A DNA stretch of 64,000 bases from Pedobacter sp. PF22-3. Its GTDB lineage: Bacteria > Bacteroidota > Bacteroidia > Sphingobacteriales > Sphingobacteriaceae. The position numbers were made by a program, and so were the translations under genes. Shown here piece after piece: positions 16,316 to 25,391 of this stretch (position 1 is the stretch's first letter; every line of letters starts with the position of its first letter). The DNA lies in the NCBI RefSeq assembly GCF_026239555.1, contig NZ_JAPIVP010000007.1, positions 62,001-126,000 of the forward strand, read 5' to 3'. The notes under the pieces were generated by a model. The model worked only from the letters and a program-made list of their open reading frames with translations, did not search any database and was not told the origin of the DNA.

Positions 16316-18667
16316 ATGTGGGTTAAGCTATCGAGATTTATTCTTCAGAATCGTATCGCAATCATCGTATTTTTCGTGTTAGGAACAATTTTCATGGCTT
16401 ATCAGGCCAAAAATGTAAAACTCTCCTATACCGGAAGTAAAATCCTGCCCGTTACCGATAGCGCATTTGTAAAATACAATGCTTTTAAAAAGACTTTTGG
16501 TGAAGATGGAAGTGTAATGGTGGTGGGGATACAATCGCCTGATATTTTTAAAAAAGAAGTATACAACCAATGGGTACAGCTTTCAAACGACATTCAGAAA
16601 TTAAAGGGCATTAAACAGGTTTTATCTTCAGGGCGCATCTTTCAACTCGAAAAAGACACTGTAAACCAAAAATTTGTTTTAAAGCCATTACCTGGTGGTC
16701 TGGTTAAAACCGATGCTGAAATGGATTCGATCCGGAATACCATTTATAGCAACCCGTTTTTCGAAGGACTGGTGTACAACCGGCAGAATGCGACTTTAAT
16801 GGCCATCACATTCGACACTAAAATCTTAAATACTGCCGAACGAAATCCCATTTTAAAGGAAATTGAAGCAAAGGCAAAAGCTTTTCAAACGGCTACAAAA
16901 ATTAAGGTACATATTTCGGGTCTACCCTATATCCGCACTGCGGTAAGTAAACTGGTCAGCAATGAATTTGTATTGTTTCTAGGCTTATCAATCCTGGTTT
17001 CGGCCTTAATCTTATTGATTTTCTTCAAAAAATTCTACGCGGTGTTCTTCCCTATTTTAGTGGTAGTAATGGGCGTAATCTGGAGTATCGGCACATTGGT
17101 TTTATTCGGTTTCGAACTAACCATTTTAACAGGACTGATTCCGCCACTGATTGTAATTATCGGCATTCCAAACAGTATTTTGCTGTTGAATAAATATCAG
17201 AACGAACTCAGAAAGCATGGCGATAAACAAAAAGCTTTAAGCATCACCATTGAGCGGATTGCCATTACCACACTAATTGCAAACATTACTGCAGCCATTG
17301 GTTTTGGGGTACTTTATTTTACCGGAAGCGAACTTTTAATGCAATTTGGCAGCGTGGCTTCTATTAACGTAATGGTTACCTGGTTAATGTGTTTATGTTT
17401 AATCCCGATTATTTTCAGCTACTTGCCAGTACCTAAACTTAAAGCGCAAAACCACGTTGAAGAAGGCTTTTTGCACAAGTTATTAATGAAAACAGATACA
17501 CTTGTTCAACACAAAAGCGGATTGATCTACATCGGTACAATTATCATCTCCATCATTGCCTTTATGGGTGTAATGAAAATAAATGTGAATGGCTATGTGG
17601 TGGATGACCTGCCTAAAAATTCTGAAATTTTAACCGATTTAAAGTTCTTCGAGAAAAATTTCGAGGGTATTTTACCATTGGAAGTAAGCGTAGATACGAA
17701 GAAAAAGAACGGCGTTTTCAATTTAATCAACCTGAAAAGAATGGAAAAATTGGAAAAAATGATTTCGGCTTACCCAGAGTTTTCGCGATCCATATCTGTA
17801 AATATGGGTTTAAAATATGCTACTCAGGCTTTTTACAATAACGACTCTACCTTTTTCCGTTTGCCAGACAATTTAGAAAAGAATTTTATTCTGGCCTACA
17901 TCGCCAATGGCGGAAAAGGAAATGCAAGTCTGTTGACGAACTTTATCAGTAAGGGAAATCAAAGTACAAGGATCAGTTTTCAAATGGCTGATGTAGGTTC
18001 GAAACGTTTAGACGCCATTATGGCCGAATTAAAACCACGGATCGACAGCATCTTGCCTCCATCTAAATTTGATGTTGAGCTTACTGGTTCGAGCATTATC
18101 TTTTCTAAAGGAACGGATTATATGTTGAGGCACCTGGTAGAAAGTATTGCGCTAGCCATTATATTAATCTCTCTTTTAAGACTGGCGCAGTTTAAAAGTT
18201 TGGGCATCATGTTCATTTCGCTGCTGCCCAATATTGTTCCGCTTATTATTACCGCTGGAATTATGGGTTATTTTGGAATTTCCTTAAAGCCTTCGACCAT
18301 TTTAATTTTTACCATTGCTTTTGGTTTGGCGTCCGATCAGACCATCTATTTTTTAACGCGTTATCAGCAGGAATTAAACCTGACGAACTTTAGCATACCA
18401 AAAGTAATTAGCGATACCATTACCGAAACGGGTGTAAGTATGACACATATCGCGTTAATCTTATTCTTCGGCTTTGGAATATTTACTGCTTCTACTTTCG
18501 GCGGAACAGTAGTATTGGGCTTACTCCTGTCTATAACCTTATTGGTGGCCTTAATTTTTAACTTAACGTTATTGCCTGCACTGGTTTTGTGGTTAGATAA
18601 AAAGAAAGTAAGAAAAGTGATCTCAGATGAAGAATCTGCGAAAAACGCTGGTGAGTTTGATCATTAA
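16316..18667 (+). CDS. RND-superfamily exporter (MMPL/hopanoid-exporter-like)
   Basis: A 783-residue inner-membrane protein with the two-fold RND layout: one helix at about residues 11-30, a periplasmic loop to about 215, a helix bundle to about 370, a second helix near 400-420, a second loop, and a final bundle from about 620. It lacks the 1000-residue length and docking domains of AcrB-type pumps, so it fits the MMPL/SSD-containing group that moves lipids or other hydrophobic molecules. No adaptor or outer-membrane partner is adjacent. The substrate is unknown. Start ATG 16316; terminator at 18739. Confidence 0.85.
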   Translation: MWVKLSRFILQNRIAIIVFFVLGTIFMAYQAKNVKLSYTGSKILPVTDSAFVKYNAFKKTFGEDGSVMVVGIQSPDIFKKEVYNQWVQLSNDIQKLKGIKQVLSSGRIFQLEKDTVNQKFVLKPLPGGLVKTDAEMDSIRNTIYSNPFFEGLVYNRQNATLMAITFDTKILNTAERNPILKEIEAKAKAFQTATKIKVHISGLPYIRTAVSKLVSNEFVLFLGLSILVSALILLIFFKKFYAVFFPILVVVMGVIWSIGTLVLFGFELTILTGLIPPLIVIIGIPNSILLLNKYQNELRKHGDKQKALSITIERIAITTLIANITAAIGFGVLYFTGSELLMQFGSVASINVMVTWLMCLCLIPIIFSYLPVPKLKAQNHVEEGFLHKLLMKTDTLVQHKSGLIYIGTIIISIIAFMGVMKINVNGYVVDDLPKNSEILTDLKFFEKNFEGILPLEVSVDTKKKNGVFNLINLKRMEKLEKMISAYPEFSRSISVNMGLKYATQAFYNNDSTFFRLPDNLEKNFILAYIANGGKGNASLLTNFISKGNQSTRISFQMADVGSKRLDAIMAELKPRIDSILPPSKFDVELTGSSIIFSKGTDYMLRHLVESIALAIILISLLRLAQFKSLGIMFISLLPNIVPLIITAGIMGYFGISLKPSTILIFTIAFGLASDQTIYFLTRYQQELNLTNFSIPKVISDTITETGVSMTHIALILFFGFGIFTASTFGGTVVLGLLLSITLLVALIFNLTLLPALVLWLDKKKVRKVISDEESAKNAGEFDH

Positions 18668-18738
18668 TCAGTTGGGAGTTTTCAGTTAGCAGTTTGGAGT
18701 TCAGGGGGCTTAACCCGAAACAGAATAGATTTTATAAA

Positions 18739-18772
18739 TAGCCTTGGGTTTAAACCCAAGGCTATTTTTTTA
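18739..18772 (+). terminator. Terminator of the MMPL exporter gene
   Basis: TAGCCTTGGGTTTAAACCCAAGGCTA is a perfect palindromic stem followed by seven T. It lies 72 bases after the stop codon. Confidence 0.85.
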
Positions 18773-19099
18773 AGCGTTTTAAGGCAAATCAAATCTGTTA
18801 CCGAATTACTAAACCTTTACAAGGATGACAATTCTATAAATATGAACAAATGCTTACCAAGAAAAATTAGATCATTATAACTAGCAGGCGAGGCCAAAAA
18901 CCGCTGTTTCTTACACTGAGCCAAACCACCTAAACCTGATGGCAGCGACAGCCCGGAAGTATGAGGGCTACAGCGAACAGCAGGGCGGACATTAAAATAA
19001 AATGCAGGCCTTGCTTTCCAAAAACCGCTTTAACTATATAAGAAATAACGAAAAATAAGCCCAAAGAGATTGTGCTTACCGAAATAGATTTTGGCAAAT
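18773..19099. repeat. Intergenic region with TTTGGAAAGCA element, copy 2 (minus)
   Basis: No gene. The element spans about 18900-19023 on the minus strand: TTTGGAAAGCAAGGCCTGCA at one end, CCGCCCTGCTGTTCGCTGTA inside, and ATCAGGTTTAGGTGGTTTGG near the other end. GCCCGGAAGTATGAGGGC is an internal imperfect hairpin. Confidence 0.5.
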
Positions 19100-19372
19100 T
19101 TATTCTGTAGCAGGTTTTTTCTCCTCTTCATCAACCGGCACCTCAACAGTGGGATCGGTAATGATTTCAGCATTGCCATCTCTATCTTTTTTTGCAAACA
19201 AAATTGGATAGAGCAGCCAAATTGCACCAACAATAATAAGTACACCCGCCAGCGTTTGAAAATAGATGCCCCATTTTACCTCATTGGCATCTAAAATTTT
19301 ATAGGCGATAAAAGAAAGTACGCCAAAAATTATTACAAAAACGGCTTTCTGCAATTTTAACAGCTTGATCAT
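19100..19372 (-). CDS. Small two-span membrane protein with acidic tail
   Basis: A 90-residue protein with hydrophobic segments at about 10-27 and 39-60, then a charged C-terminal tail (DPTVEVPVDEEEKKP). No family is recognised. Its ATG overlaps the stop of the upstream 62-residue gene in an ATGA arrangement, so the two are translationally coupled and probably work together. Confidence 0.65.
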   Translation of the reverse strand: MIKLLKLQKAVFVIIFGVLSFIAYKILDANEVKWGIYFQTLAGVLIIVGAIWLLYPILFAKKDRDGNAEIITDPTVEVPVDEEEKKPATE

Positions 19373-19557
19373 GGGGTCTTTCTTTTTAGTGTTACAATAT
19401 GGATTAAAACAAAGATTAGCCCAATTAGTTCGAGCAAACCGCAGAAATAAAAAGCATAAAGCACAAAATCTCTGTCGGAAGGGCTTACTACCACGACGAT
19501 TGGCAAAGCAACTACGGCAACAATCATCAGTATAAGCCCGATATTAAATAATTTCAC
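19369..19557 (-). CDS. Small two-span membrane protein
   Basis: A 62-residue, very hydrophobic protein with two segments (about 5-25 and 33-55) and a basic tail LKRKTP. It starts at GTG 19557, as no ATG lies in frame nearby. Its stop overlaps the next start (ATGA). It is divergent from ileS, 83 bases apart. The function is unknown; similar mini-operons of small membrane proteins are common in Bacteroidota. Confidence 0.6.
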   Translation of the reverse strand: MKLFNIGLILMIVAVVALPIVVVVSPSDRDFVLYAFYFCGLLELIGLIFVLIHIVTLKRKTP

Positions 19558-19613
19558 GTTAAAAGTATTTACACCAAAACTACCAAAATTCAGCCAATTC
19601 TGTTAACTTTGCA

Positions 19614-19621
19614 TCCTTAAT
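19614..19621 (+). promoter_or_regulatory. Bacteroidota-type -7 element for ileS
   Basis: TAACTTTG matches TAnnTTTG and lies 20 bases before the ileS ATG, so the leader would be very short, with no room for a T-box. Confidence 0.45.
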
Positions 19622-19640
19622 TTTTTGAGGTACTTGATTG

Positions 19641-22600
19641 ATGTATAGCGAATTTAAACAACTGGAACTGGCCAAAATAGGGCAAGAAATATTAGATTTT
19701 TGGAAAAAGGAAAACATCTTTGAAAAAAGCATTTCTTCACGCCCTAAATCTAATCCGTTTACTTTTTACGAAGGCCCACCGTCTGCCAATGGCATGCCGG
19801 GAATCCACCACGTAATGGCGCGTGCAATTAAGGATATTTTTTGCCGCTATAAAACAATTAAGGGTTATCAGGTTAAAAGAAAAGCAGGTTGGGATACACA
19901 TGGCCTACCTGTTGAGCTTGGAACGGAAAAGGAATTAGGAATTACTAAAGAAGATATCGGTAAAACTATTTCTATAGAAGATTATAACGAAGCTTGTAAA
20001 AAAACCGTAATGCGTTACACCGATGTGTGGAACGATTTAACTGAAAAAATGGGCTATTGGGTAGACATGGATGATCCATACATTACCTATAAGTCTAAAT
20101 ACATGGAGTCGGTATGGTGGCTTTTAAAGCAGATTTACGATAAAGGATTAATCTACAAAGGTTATACCATCCAGCCTTATTCTCCAAAAGCCGGTACAGG
20201 ATTGAGTTCGCATGAGGTCAATCAGCCTGGCGCTTACCGGGATGTTACTGACACCACAATTGTTGCGCAGTTTAAAGCATTAGCCGATACGTTACCAAGC
20301 TTCTTGCAGGGATTTGATGATATTTATTTATTGGCGTGGACAACCACTCCATGGACATTACCATCAAACACCGCTTTAACGGTTGGACCAAAAATCGACT
20401 ATGTTTTAGTCAAAACGTTTAACCAATATACCTACTTGCCAACGAATGTAATTCTGGCAAAAAACCTGGTTGGCAAGCAGTTTAGTAAAATTTTCTTTGA
20501 AAGTAGTGAAGCGGAAGATTTTGCAAATTTTAAAGCTGGCGATAAGAAAATACCTTACCAGATTCTGGCTGAATGTAAAGGATCGGAACTGGTTGGCATT
20601 AAATATGAACAACTTTTAACCTACACATTACCATACAACAATCCTGAAAATGCTTTCAGGGTAATTTCTGGCGATTTTGTAACCACCGAAGATGGTACCG
20701 GTATTGTACACACTGCACCAACTTTCGGTGCTGATGATGCGAAGGTTGCCAAAGAAGCTATTCCTGAAGTACCACCAATGTTGGTATTAGATGATAATGA
20801 TGTACTGGTTCCGCTTGTAGATTTACAAGGTAAATTCACCAAACATGTTGGCCCTTTTGCAGGTAAATACGTAAAGAACGAATATTACAATGCCGGTGAA
20901 GCACCTGAAAAATCGGTTGATGTAGAAATTGCTATTTTATTAAAAGAAGAAAATAAAGCTTTTAAAGTTGAAAAATATGTTCACAGTTACCCGCACAGCT
21001 GGAGAACTGATGAACCACTTTTGTATTATCCTTTAGATTCGTGGTTTATTAAAGTTACGGATGTTAAAGACAGAATGTTCGACCTTAATGAAACCATTAA
21101 CTGGAAACCAAAATCTACAGGTGAAGGTCGTTTTGGAAACTGGTTAAAAAACGCCAACGACTGGAATTTATCACGCTCAAGATATTGGGGAATTCCATTA
21201 CCCATCTGGAGAACAGAAGATAAAAAAGAAGAAGTGTTAATCGGCTCTGTTGAGGAACTTTATAATGCCGTTGAAAAATCTATAACAGCTGGCTTCCAGA
21301 AAGAAAATCCTTTTAAGGGATTCGAAATCGGAAACATGTCTGAAGAGAACTATGATTTGATCGACTTACATAAAAATGTAGTAGATGAAATTATCTTAGT
21401 TTCACCGTCGGGCAAGCCGATGAAACGCGAAAGCGATTTAATTGATGTGTGGTTTGACTCTGGCGCTATGCCTTATGCACAATGGCATTATCCTTTCGAA
21501 AACAAAGAAACAATCGACAGAAATGAAGATTTTCCTGCAGATTTTATTGCCGAAGGTGTTGACCAAACCCGTGGCTGGTTTTATACTTTACATGCCATCT
21601 CTACATTGGTTTTTGATAAAATCGCTTACAAAAACGTAGTATCAAACGGGTTGGTATTGGACAAAAACGGACAAAAAATGTCAAAACGTTTGGGCAATGC
21701 TGCTGATCCGTTCCAAACCATTAACGAATATGGTGCTGATGCTACGCGTTGGTACATGATTTCTAATGCAAATCCCTGGGATAACCTAAAATTTGATATT
21801 GATGGAATTGCTGAAGTACGGCGTAAATTCTTCGGAACGCTTTACAATACCTACGCTTTCTTTGCCCTATATGCCAATATCGATAAATTCGAGATCGATA
21901 AAAATAACCTGAGCAAAGTTGAAGACAGAACAGAGTTAGACCGCTGGATTTTATCGTTGCTGCAAACCTTAATCAACGAAGTTGATGAAAGTTACAATAC
22001 TTACGAACCAACAAAAGCTACCCGCGCTATTCAGGCTTTTGTTGATGAACATTTGAGTAACTGGTACATCAGGTTAAGTCGCCGCCGTTTCTGGAAAGGC
22101 GAAATGACGGATGATAAACGTGCTGCTTACGAAACACTTTATACTTGTTTAGAAACCCTAGCACAGTTGATGAGTCCGGTTGCACCTTTCTTTGCCGACT
22201 GGTTATACAGAAACTTAACTATTACTGACGCCTTTGCAGAACAATCGGTTCACTTAACGTTATGGAAAGAGGCTGATCAAGGCTTGATTGATACTGATTT
22301 AAATGAACGTATGGTTTACGCTCAGGATATTTCATCAATGGTTTTATCGCTGCGTAAAAAATCGGGCATCAATGTGCGTCAGCCTTTAGAAAAAATCCTA
22401 ATCCCATCTTTAAGTGGCGATTTCGAACAAAAAATCTCAAAGGTTGCCGATTATATCCTTTCCGAAACCAATGTAAAGCAGATCGAATTTATTACCGATA
22501 CGCAGGGCATCGTAAAGAAAAAGCTGAAACCGAACTTTAAATCGTTGGGTAAAAAAGTTGGAAAAGATATGAGCCTGGTTAAAGAAGCTTTAGAAAATTC

Positions 22601-23042
22601 GAACCAGGATGATATCCAACGTTTAGAAAGTGATGGCTTCATCATCATCGTTGGCAATAATGGTGAAGAATTTACCATTAATATAAATGATGACGTTGAG
22701 GTTTTTGCCGAAGATATTCCGGGATGGCAGGTAACCAACCTTGGCAGCCTAACCGTTGCTTTAGATGTTACCATCTCAGAAGAGCTGAAGCAAGAAGGAA
22801 TTTCGCGCGAACTGGTTAACCGTATCCAAAACCTGCGAAAAGAACTAAACTTTGAAGTAACCGACAGGATTAAAGTTTCGTTACAAAATGATAACTTGGT
22901 ATCTAATGCAGTTGCTAAAAACAAGAGCTACATTTGCGCAGAAATATTGGCCGATGAATTAGAATTAACAGATACTGTAACTAATGCAAACAAAATCACC
23001 ATTGATGATGTTGAATTAAGCATTTCAGTAACTAAAATATAA
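19641..23042 (+). CDS. ileS: Isoleucyl-tRNA synthetase, long eukaryote-like type
   Basis: A 1133-residue class I synthetase from ATG 19641; a TTG three bases upstream is less likely. The HIGH-equivalent is GPPSANGMPGIHHV with His56-His57. The editing domain carries TTPWTLPSNTAL, and the KMSKS loop is QKMSKRLGNA at 679-683. The length and GIHH signature fit the eukaryote-like clade (often called IleS2), members of which are frequently insensitive to mupirocin; that phenotype is not proven here. The C-terminus lacks the zinc-binding Cys cluster of the short bacterial type. It leads a cluster with the dksA-like and lspA genes. Confidence 0.95.
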   Translation: MYSEFKQLELAKIGQEILDFWKKENIFEKSISSRPKSNPFTFYEGPPSANGMPGIHHVMARAIKDIFCRYKTIKGYQVKRKAGWDTHGLPVELGTEKELGITKEDIGKTISIEDYNEACKKTVMRYTDVWNDLTEKMGYWVDMDDPYITYKSKYMESVWWLLKQIYDKGLIYKGYTIQPYSPKAGTGLSSHEVNQPGAYRDVTDTTIVAQFKALADTLPSFLQGFDDIYLLAWTTTPWTLPSNTALTVGPKIDYVLVKTFNQYTYLPTNVILAKNLVGKQFSKIFFESSEAEDFANFKAGDKKIPYQILAECKGSELVGIKYEQLLTYTLPYNNPENAFRVISGDFVTTEDGTGIVHTAPTFGADDAKVAKEAIPEVPPMLVLDDNDVLVPLVDLQGKFTKHVGPFAGKYVKNEYYNAGEAPEKSVDVEIAILLKEENKAFKVEKYVHSYPHSWRTDEPLLYYPLDSWFIKVTDVKDRMFDLNETINWKPKSTGEGRFGNWLKNANDWNLSRSRYWGIPLPIWRTEDKKEEVLIGSVEELYNAVEKSITAGFQKENPFKGFEIGNMSEENYDLIDLHKNVVDEIILVSPSGKPMKRESDLIDVWFDSGAMPYAQWHYPFENKETIDRNEDFPADFIAEGVDQTRGWFYTLHAISTLVFDKIAYKNVVSNGLVLDKNGQKMSKRLGNAADPFQTINEYGADATRWYMISNANPWDNLKFDIDGIAEVRRKFFGTLYNTYAFFALYANIDKFEIDKNNLSKVEDRTELDRWILSLLQTLINEVDESYNTYEPTKATRAIQAFVDEHLSNWYIRLSRRRFWKGEMTDDKRAAYETLYTCLETLAQLMSPVAPFFADWLYRNLTITDAFAEQSVHLTLWKEADQGLIDTDLNERMVYAQDISSMVLSLRKKSGINVRQPLEKILIPSLSGDFEQKISKVADYILSETNVKQIEFITDTQGIVKKKLKPNFKSLGKKVGKDMSLVKEALENSNQDDIQRLESDGFIIIVGNNGEEFTININDDVEVFAEDIPGWQVTNLGSLTVALDVTISEELKQEGISRELVNRIQNLRKELNFEVTDRIKVSLQNDNLVSNAVAKNKSYICAEILADELELTDTVTNANKITIDDVELSISVTKI

Positions 23043-23072
23043 ATCCATATATTAGAAAACTAAATTAAAAAC

Positions 23073-23456
23073 ATGGAAAACAGCAACAAAACACGCTACT
23101 CAGACAGTGAATTACAGGAATTTAAAGAATTAATCCAAGATAAATTACGCATGGCAAAGGAAGAGCTTAATGCGCTTACCTCATCATTAAGTAATCCTAA
23201 CGCTAATGGTACTGAAGATACTTCTGGTGCTTACAAAACATTGGAAGATGGTTCGGCAACGATGGAGAAAGAGCAGATCAATCAATTGGCTGCGCGTCAG
23301 AAAAAATTTATCGATAACCTGGAGAATGCGTTGGTGCGCATCGAGAACAAAACTTATGGTATTTGCCGCGAAACGGGTAAATTAATCCAAAAAGAACGGT
23401 TACGTGCTGTTCCTCACGCTACTTTAAGCATGGAAGCTAAATTAAAACAGAGTTAA
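23073..23456 (+). CDS. TraR/DksA-family protein with incomplete zinc finger
   Basis: A 127-residue protein: an N-terminal coiled coil (about 9-75, LQEFKELIQDKLRMAKEEL), then the C4 zinc-finger region reduced to YGICRETGKLIQKERLRAVP. Only the first Cys remains; the second, third and fourth positions read Thr and ATLSMEAKL. DksA binds the RNA polymerase secondary channel and works with ppGpp. The Bacteroidota form without full cysteines is common and may fold without zinc. The gene is 30 bases after ileS, and its stop overlaps the lspA start by one base (TAATG). Confidence 0.85.
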   Translation: MENSNKTRYSDSELQEFKELIQDKLRMAKEELNALTSSLSNPNANGTEDTSGAYKTLEDGSATMEKEQINQLAARQKKFIDNLENALVRIENKTYGICRETGKLIQKERLRAVPHATLSMEAKLKQS

Positions 23457-24058
23457 TGAAAGGCTATACAAAACCTTTAATTGTTATCTTCTTGGTTTTA
23501 CTGGCCGACCAGCTGGTTAAAACCTGGGTTAAAACTAACATGTACCTTGGGCAGGAGTTCCACATTATTGGTAAATGGTTTATTATCCATTTTACTGAAA
23601 ATAATGGAATGGCCTTTGGAATGGAGTTTGGTGGTGAATTTGGCAAATTAGCCTTATCACTTTTCCGTATTGCTGCCGTTGCAGGAATTGGTTATGGATT
23701 ACATTATCTCATTAAGCATAAATATCACCGCGGTTTAATTCTAAATGTCGCACTGATTTTTTCTGGAGCATTAGGAAACATTATCGATTCTGTATTTTAT
23801 GGGAAGATTTATGGTTACGAAAGCTGGTTTCATGGCCGCGTAGTTGATATGTTCTACTTCCCAATTGCGGAAGGTCACTTCCCTACCTGGTTTCCGATTT
23901 GGGGAGGAGAGGAATTTGTTTTCTTCAGGCCCGTTTTTAACCTTGCAGACGCTGCAATTTCGGTTGGGGTAATACTTATCCTGATCTTTCAGAAAAACTA
24001 CTTTAAAGAAGATGTAAAGGACAATGTAAGCCTAAACAGCGAAATTGTAGAAGATTAA
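23456..24058 (+). CDS. lspA: Lipoprotein signal peptidase (signal peptidase II)
   Basis: A 200-residue membrane aspartyl protease that removes signal peptides from lipoproteins after lipidation. Four transmembrane segments are visible. The conserved motifs FTENNGMAFG, GNIIDSVFYG and FNLADAAISVG are present, with catalytic Asp111 and Asp165. The protein is longer than E. coli LspA because of an insertion around 120-155 typical of Bacteroidota and a C-terminal tail. It is coupled to the dksA-like gene by a TAATG overlap. It would process the many lipoproteins in this window, such as the FKBP trio. Confidence 0.95.
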   Translation: MKGYTKPLIVIFLVLLADQLVKTWVKTNMYLGQEFHIIGKWFIIHFTENNGMAFGMEFGGEFGKLALSLFRIAAVAGIGYGLHYLIKHKYHRGLILNVALIFSGALGNIIDSVFYGKIYGYESWFHGRVVDMFYFPIAEGHFPTWFPIWGGEEFVFFRPVFNLADAAISVGVILILIFQKNYFKEDVKDNVSLNSEIVED

Positions 24059-24109
24059 ATCCGCGAATCGTCGTGCTGAACTTGTTTCAGCACCTTAACT
24101 TAAATAACT

Positions 24110-24140
24110 GCCCGTTTCTTAACTGAGATGGGCTTTTTTT
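24110..24140 (+). terminator. Terminator of the ileS-dksA-like-lspA unit
   Basis: GCCCGTTTC and GAGATGGGC pair over nine positions with two wobbles and are followed by seven T, 52 bases after the lspA stop. Confidence 0.75.
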
Positions 24141-24578
24141 ATCTTCATCACGAGAAGGCTTAATTCTATTGGTTGGTGTCACACCGACCAAAAAGAGAAC
24201 ATACCTTAAATTCATTTGGAAAGCAGGTACAGCAGCAAATATTTAAGTCTGTTCCCGCTATCCTTACTGCCAATTAGGTTCCGTGCTTAAATACGGTTTC
24301 ATCAGAAAAGTCAGGACAGTACCAAAACGCATTGGCATTCATCCTATCGGGTTTAGTAACTTCAGGTAGTGCAGGAAAGAAAAATCAAGGCACCAGATCG
24401 TCATCCTGAATTTATTTCAGGATCTTTAGTGCAATTAGAATAAAATCCATTGGTTAGTTGCACTTCTCTATTCGTTGGTGTCACACCAATCAATAGGAGT
24501 TTGGTAAGTAATAATCATAACAAAATCCGCTTCCCAAGGTTGATGGCCCCACCGATCTAAAGCTAATATAAAAGAATA
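24141..24578. repeat. Intergenic repeats: TTTGGAAAGCA element copy 3 and GTCAT palindromes
   Basis: No gene. TTTGGAAAGCA at 24215-24225 starts a third, diverged copy of the element, which runs to about 24395 and keeps CCCGCTATCCTT and ATCGGGTTTAG. CGTCATCCTGAATTTATTTC at 24399-24418 is a GTCAT-family palindrome. Two copies of TTGGTGTCACACCRA (around 24173 and 24476) flank the element. A further GTCAT-type piece lies at 24068-24096, just before the terminator. Confidence 0.5.
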
Positions 24579-25097
24579 ATGATCAATTTCCTCGATATAT
24601 CTTATCTAAAGTCTGGCAATGAACGGCAAAAGAAGGCTTATCACGTATTAACAGATAACAACATTTTAGAAAAACTAGCTTTCTATCATCCAATACTGGT
24701 GGGCACCATACCAATCAATATCAACATTGAAAGCAGTGATCTGGATATCATCTGTGAAGTATATGATAACGATGAATTTATCGATCAATTAATGGCCAAT
24801 TTTGGTCCCGAAAAAGATTTCTCGGTTACGGAAAGTATGAAATTCGATGCAATCAAAGCGACATTTAAAATTGAGGATTTTGAGATTGAAATATTTGGGC
24901 AAAACATCTCCACCACACAGCAAAATGCTTACCGCCACATGTTAATCGAATATAAATTACTGTTAGAAAAAGGAGAAGCATTCAAACAGGAAATTATCTC
25001 CTTAAAAAAGCAAGGCTATAAAACCGAGCCAGCATTTGCAAAACTGTTAGGGATTGAGGGAGATGCCTACGAAGAATTACTGAAATTAGAGTCTTAG
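24579..25097 (+). CDS. DUF4269 family protein (nucleotidyltransferase-like)
   Basis: A 172-residue protein matching DUF4269: YHPILVGTIPININIESSDL with the acidic pair SDLDIICEV resembles the GS..SDxD active site of Pol-beta-type nucleotidyltransferases, although the Gly-Ser is altered to GTIP. IEDFEIEIFGQ supplies a third acidic strand, and the C-terminus is helical. The biological role is unknown. It is a solitary gene flanked by repeats on both sides. Confidence 0.85.
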   Translation: MINFLDISYLKSGNERQKKAYHVLTDNNILEKLAFYHPILVGTIPININIESSDLDIICEVYDNDEFIDQLMANFGPEKDFSVTESMKFDAIKATFKIEDFEIEIFGQNISTTQQNAYRHMLIEYKLLLEKGEAFKQEIISLKKQGYKTEPAFAKLLGIEGDAYEELLKLES

Positions 25098-25140
25098 CGA
25101 AACGCTAAGACCAGCTTAGGACACAATATTATAAAGGATA

Positions 25141-25290
25141 TCGTCATTCCCAACTTGATTGGGAACCACGGAGTGCTCATGAATGCCACTGAAAAAAAGG
25201 AAAACTTATGAATAATCGTAATGCCTTGGTAGGGTTGTAGGTTGCATTAAGATTCCCGCATGCGCGAGAATGATGACCAGTTGTTGTGAT
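25141..25290. repeat. GTCAT-family palindrome
   Basis: CGTCATTCCCAACTTGATTG at 25142 and the return arm ATTAAGATTCCCGCATGCGC then GAGAATGATGACC near 25280 enclose about 100 bases. The same arms recur at 44370-44465. Confidence 0.5.
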
Positions 25291-25391
25291 AGATTTCTCC
25301 ATTACGTTGCACTCCTGTCGAAATGACGAATCTCCTTACAACGCTCCTGCCATTTATATTTAATATATTTGGAATACAAAAACCAGATATT

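Noticed and set aside
22451..22924. 157-codon antisense frame over ileS
   Set aside because: Shadow of a conserved synthetase; no promoter or terminator.
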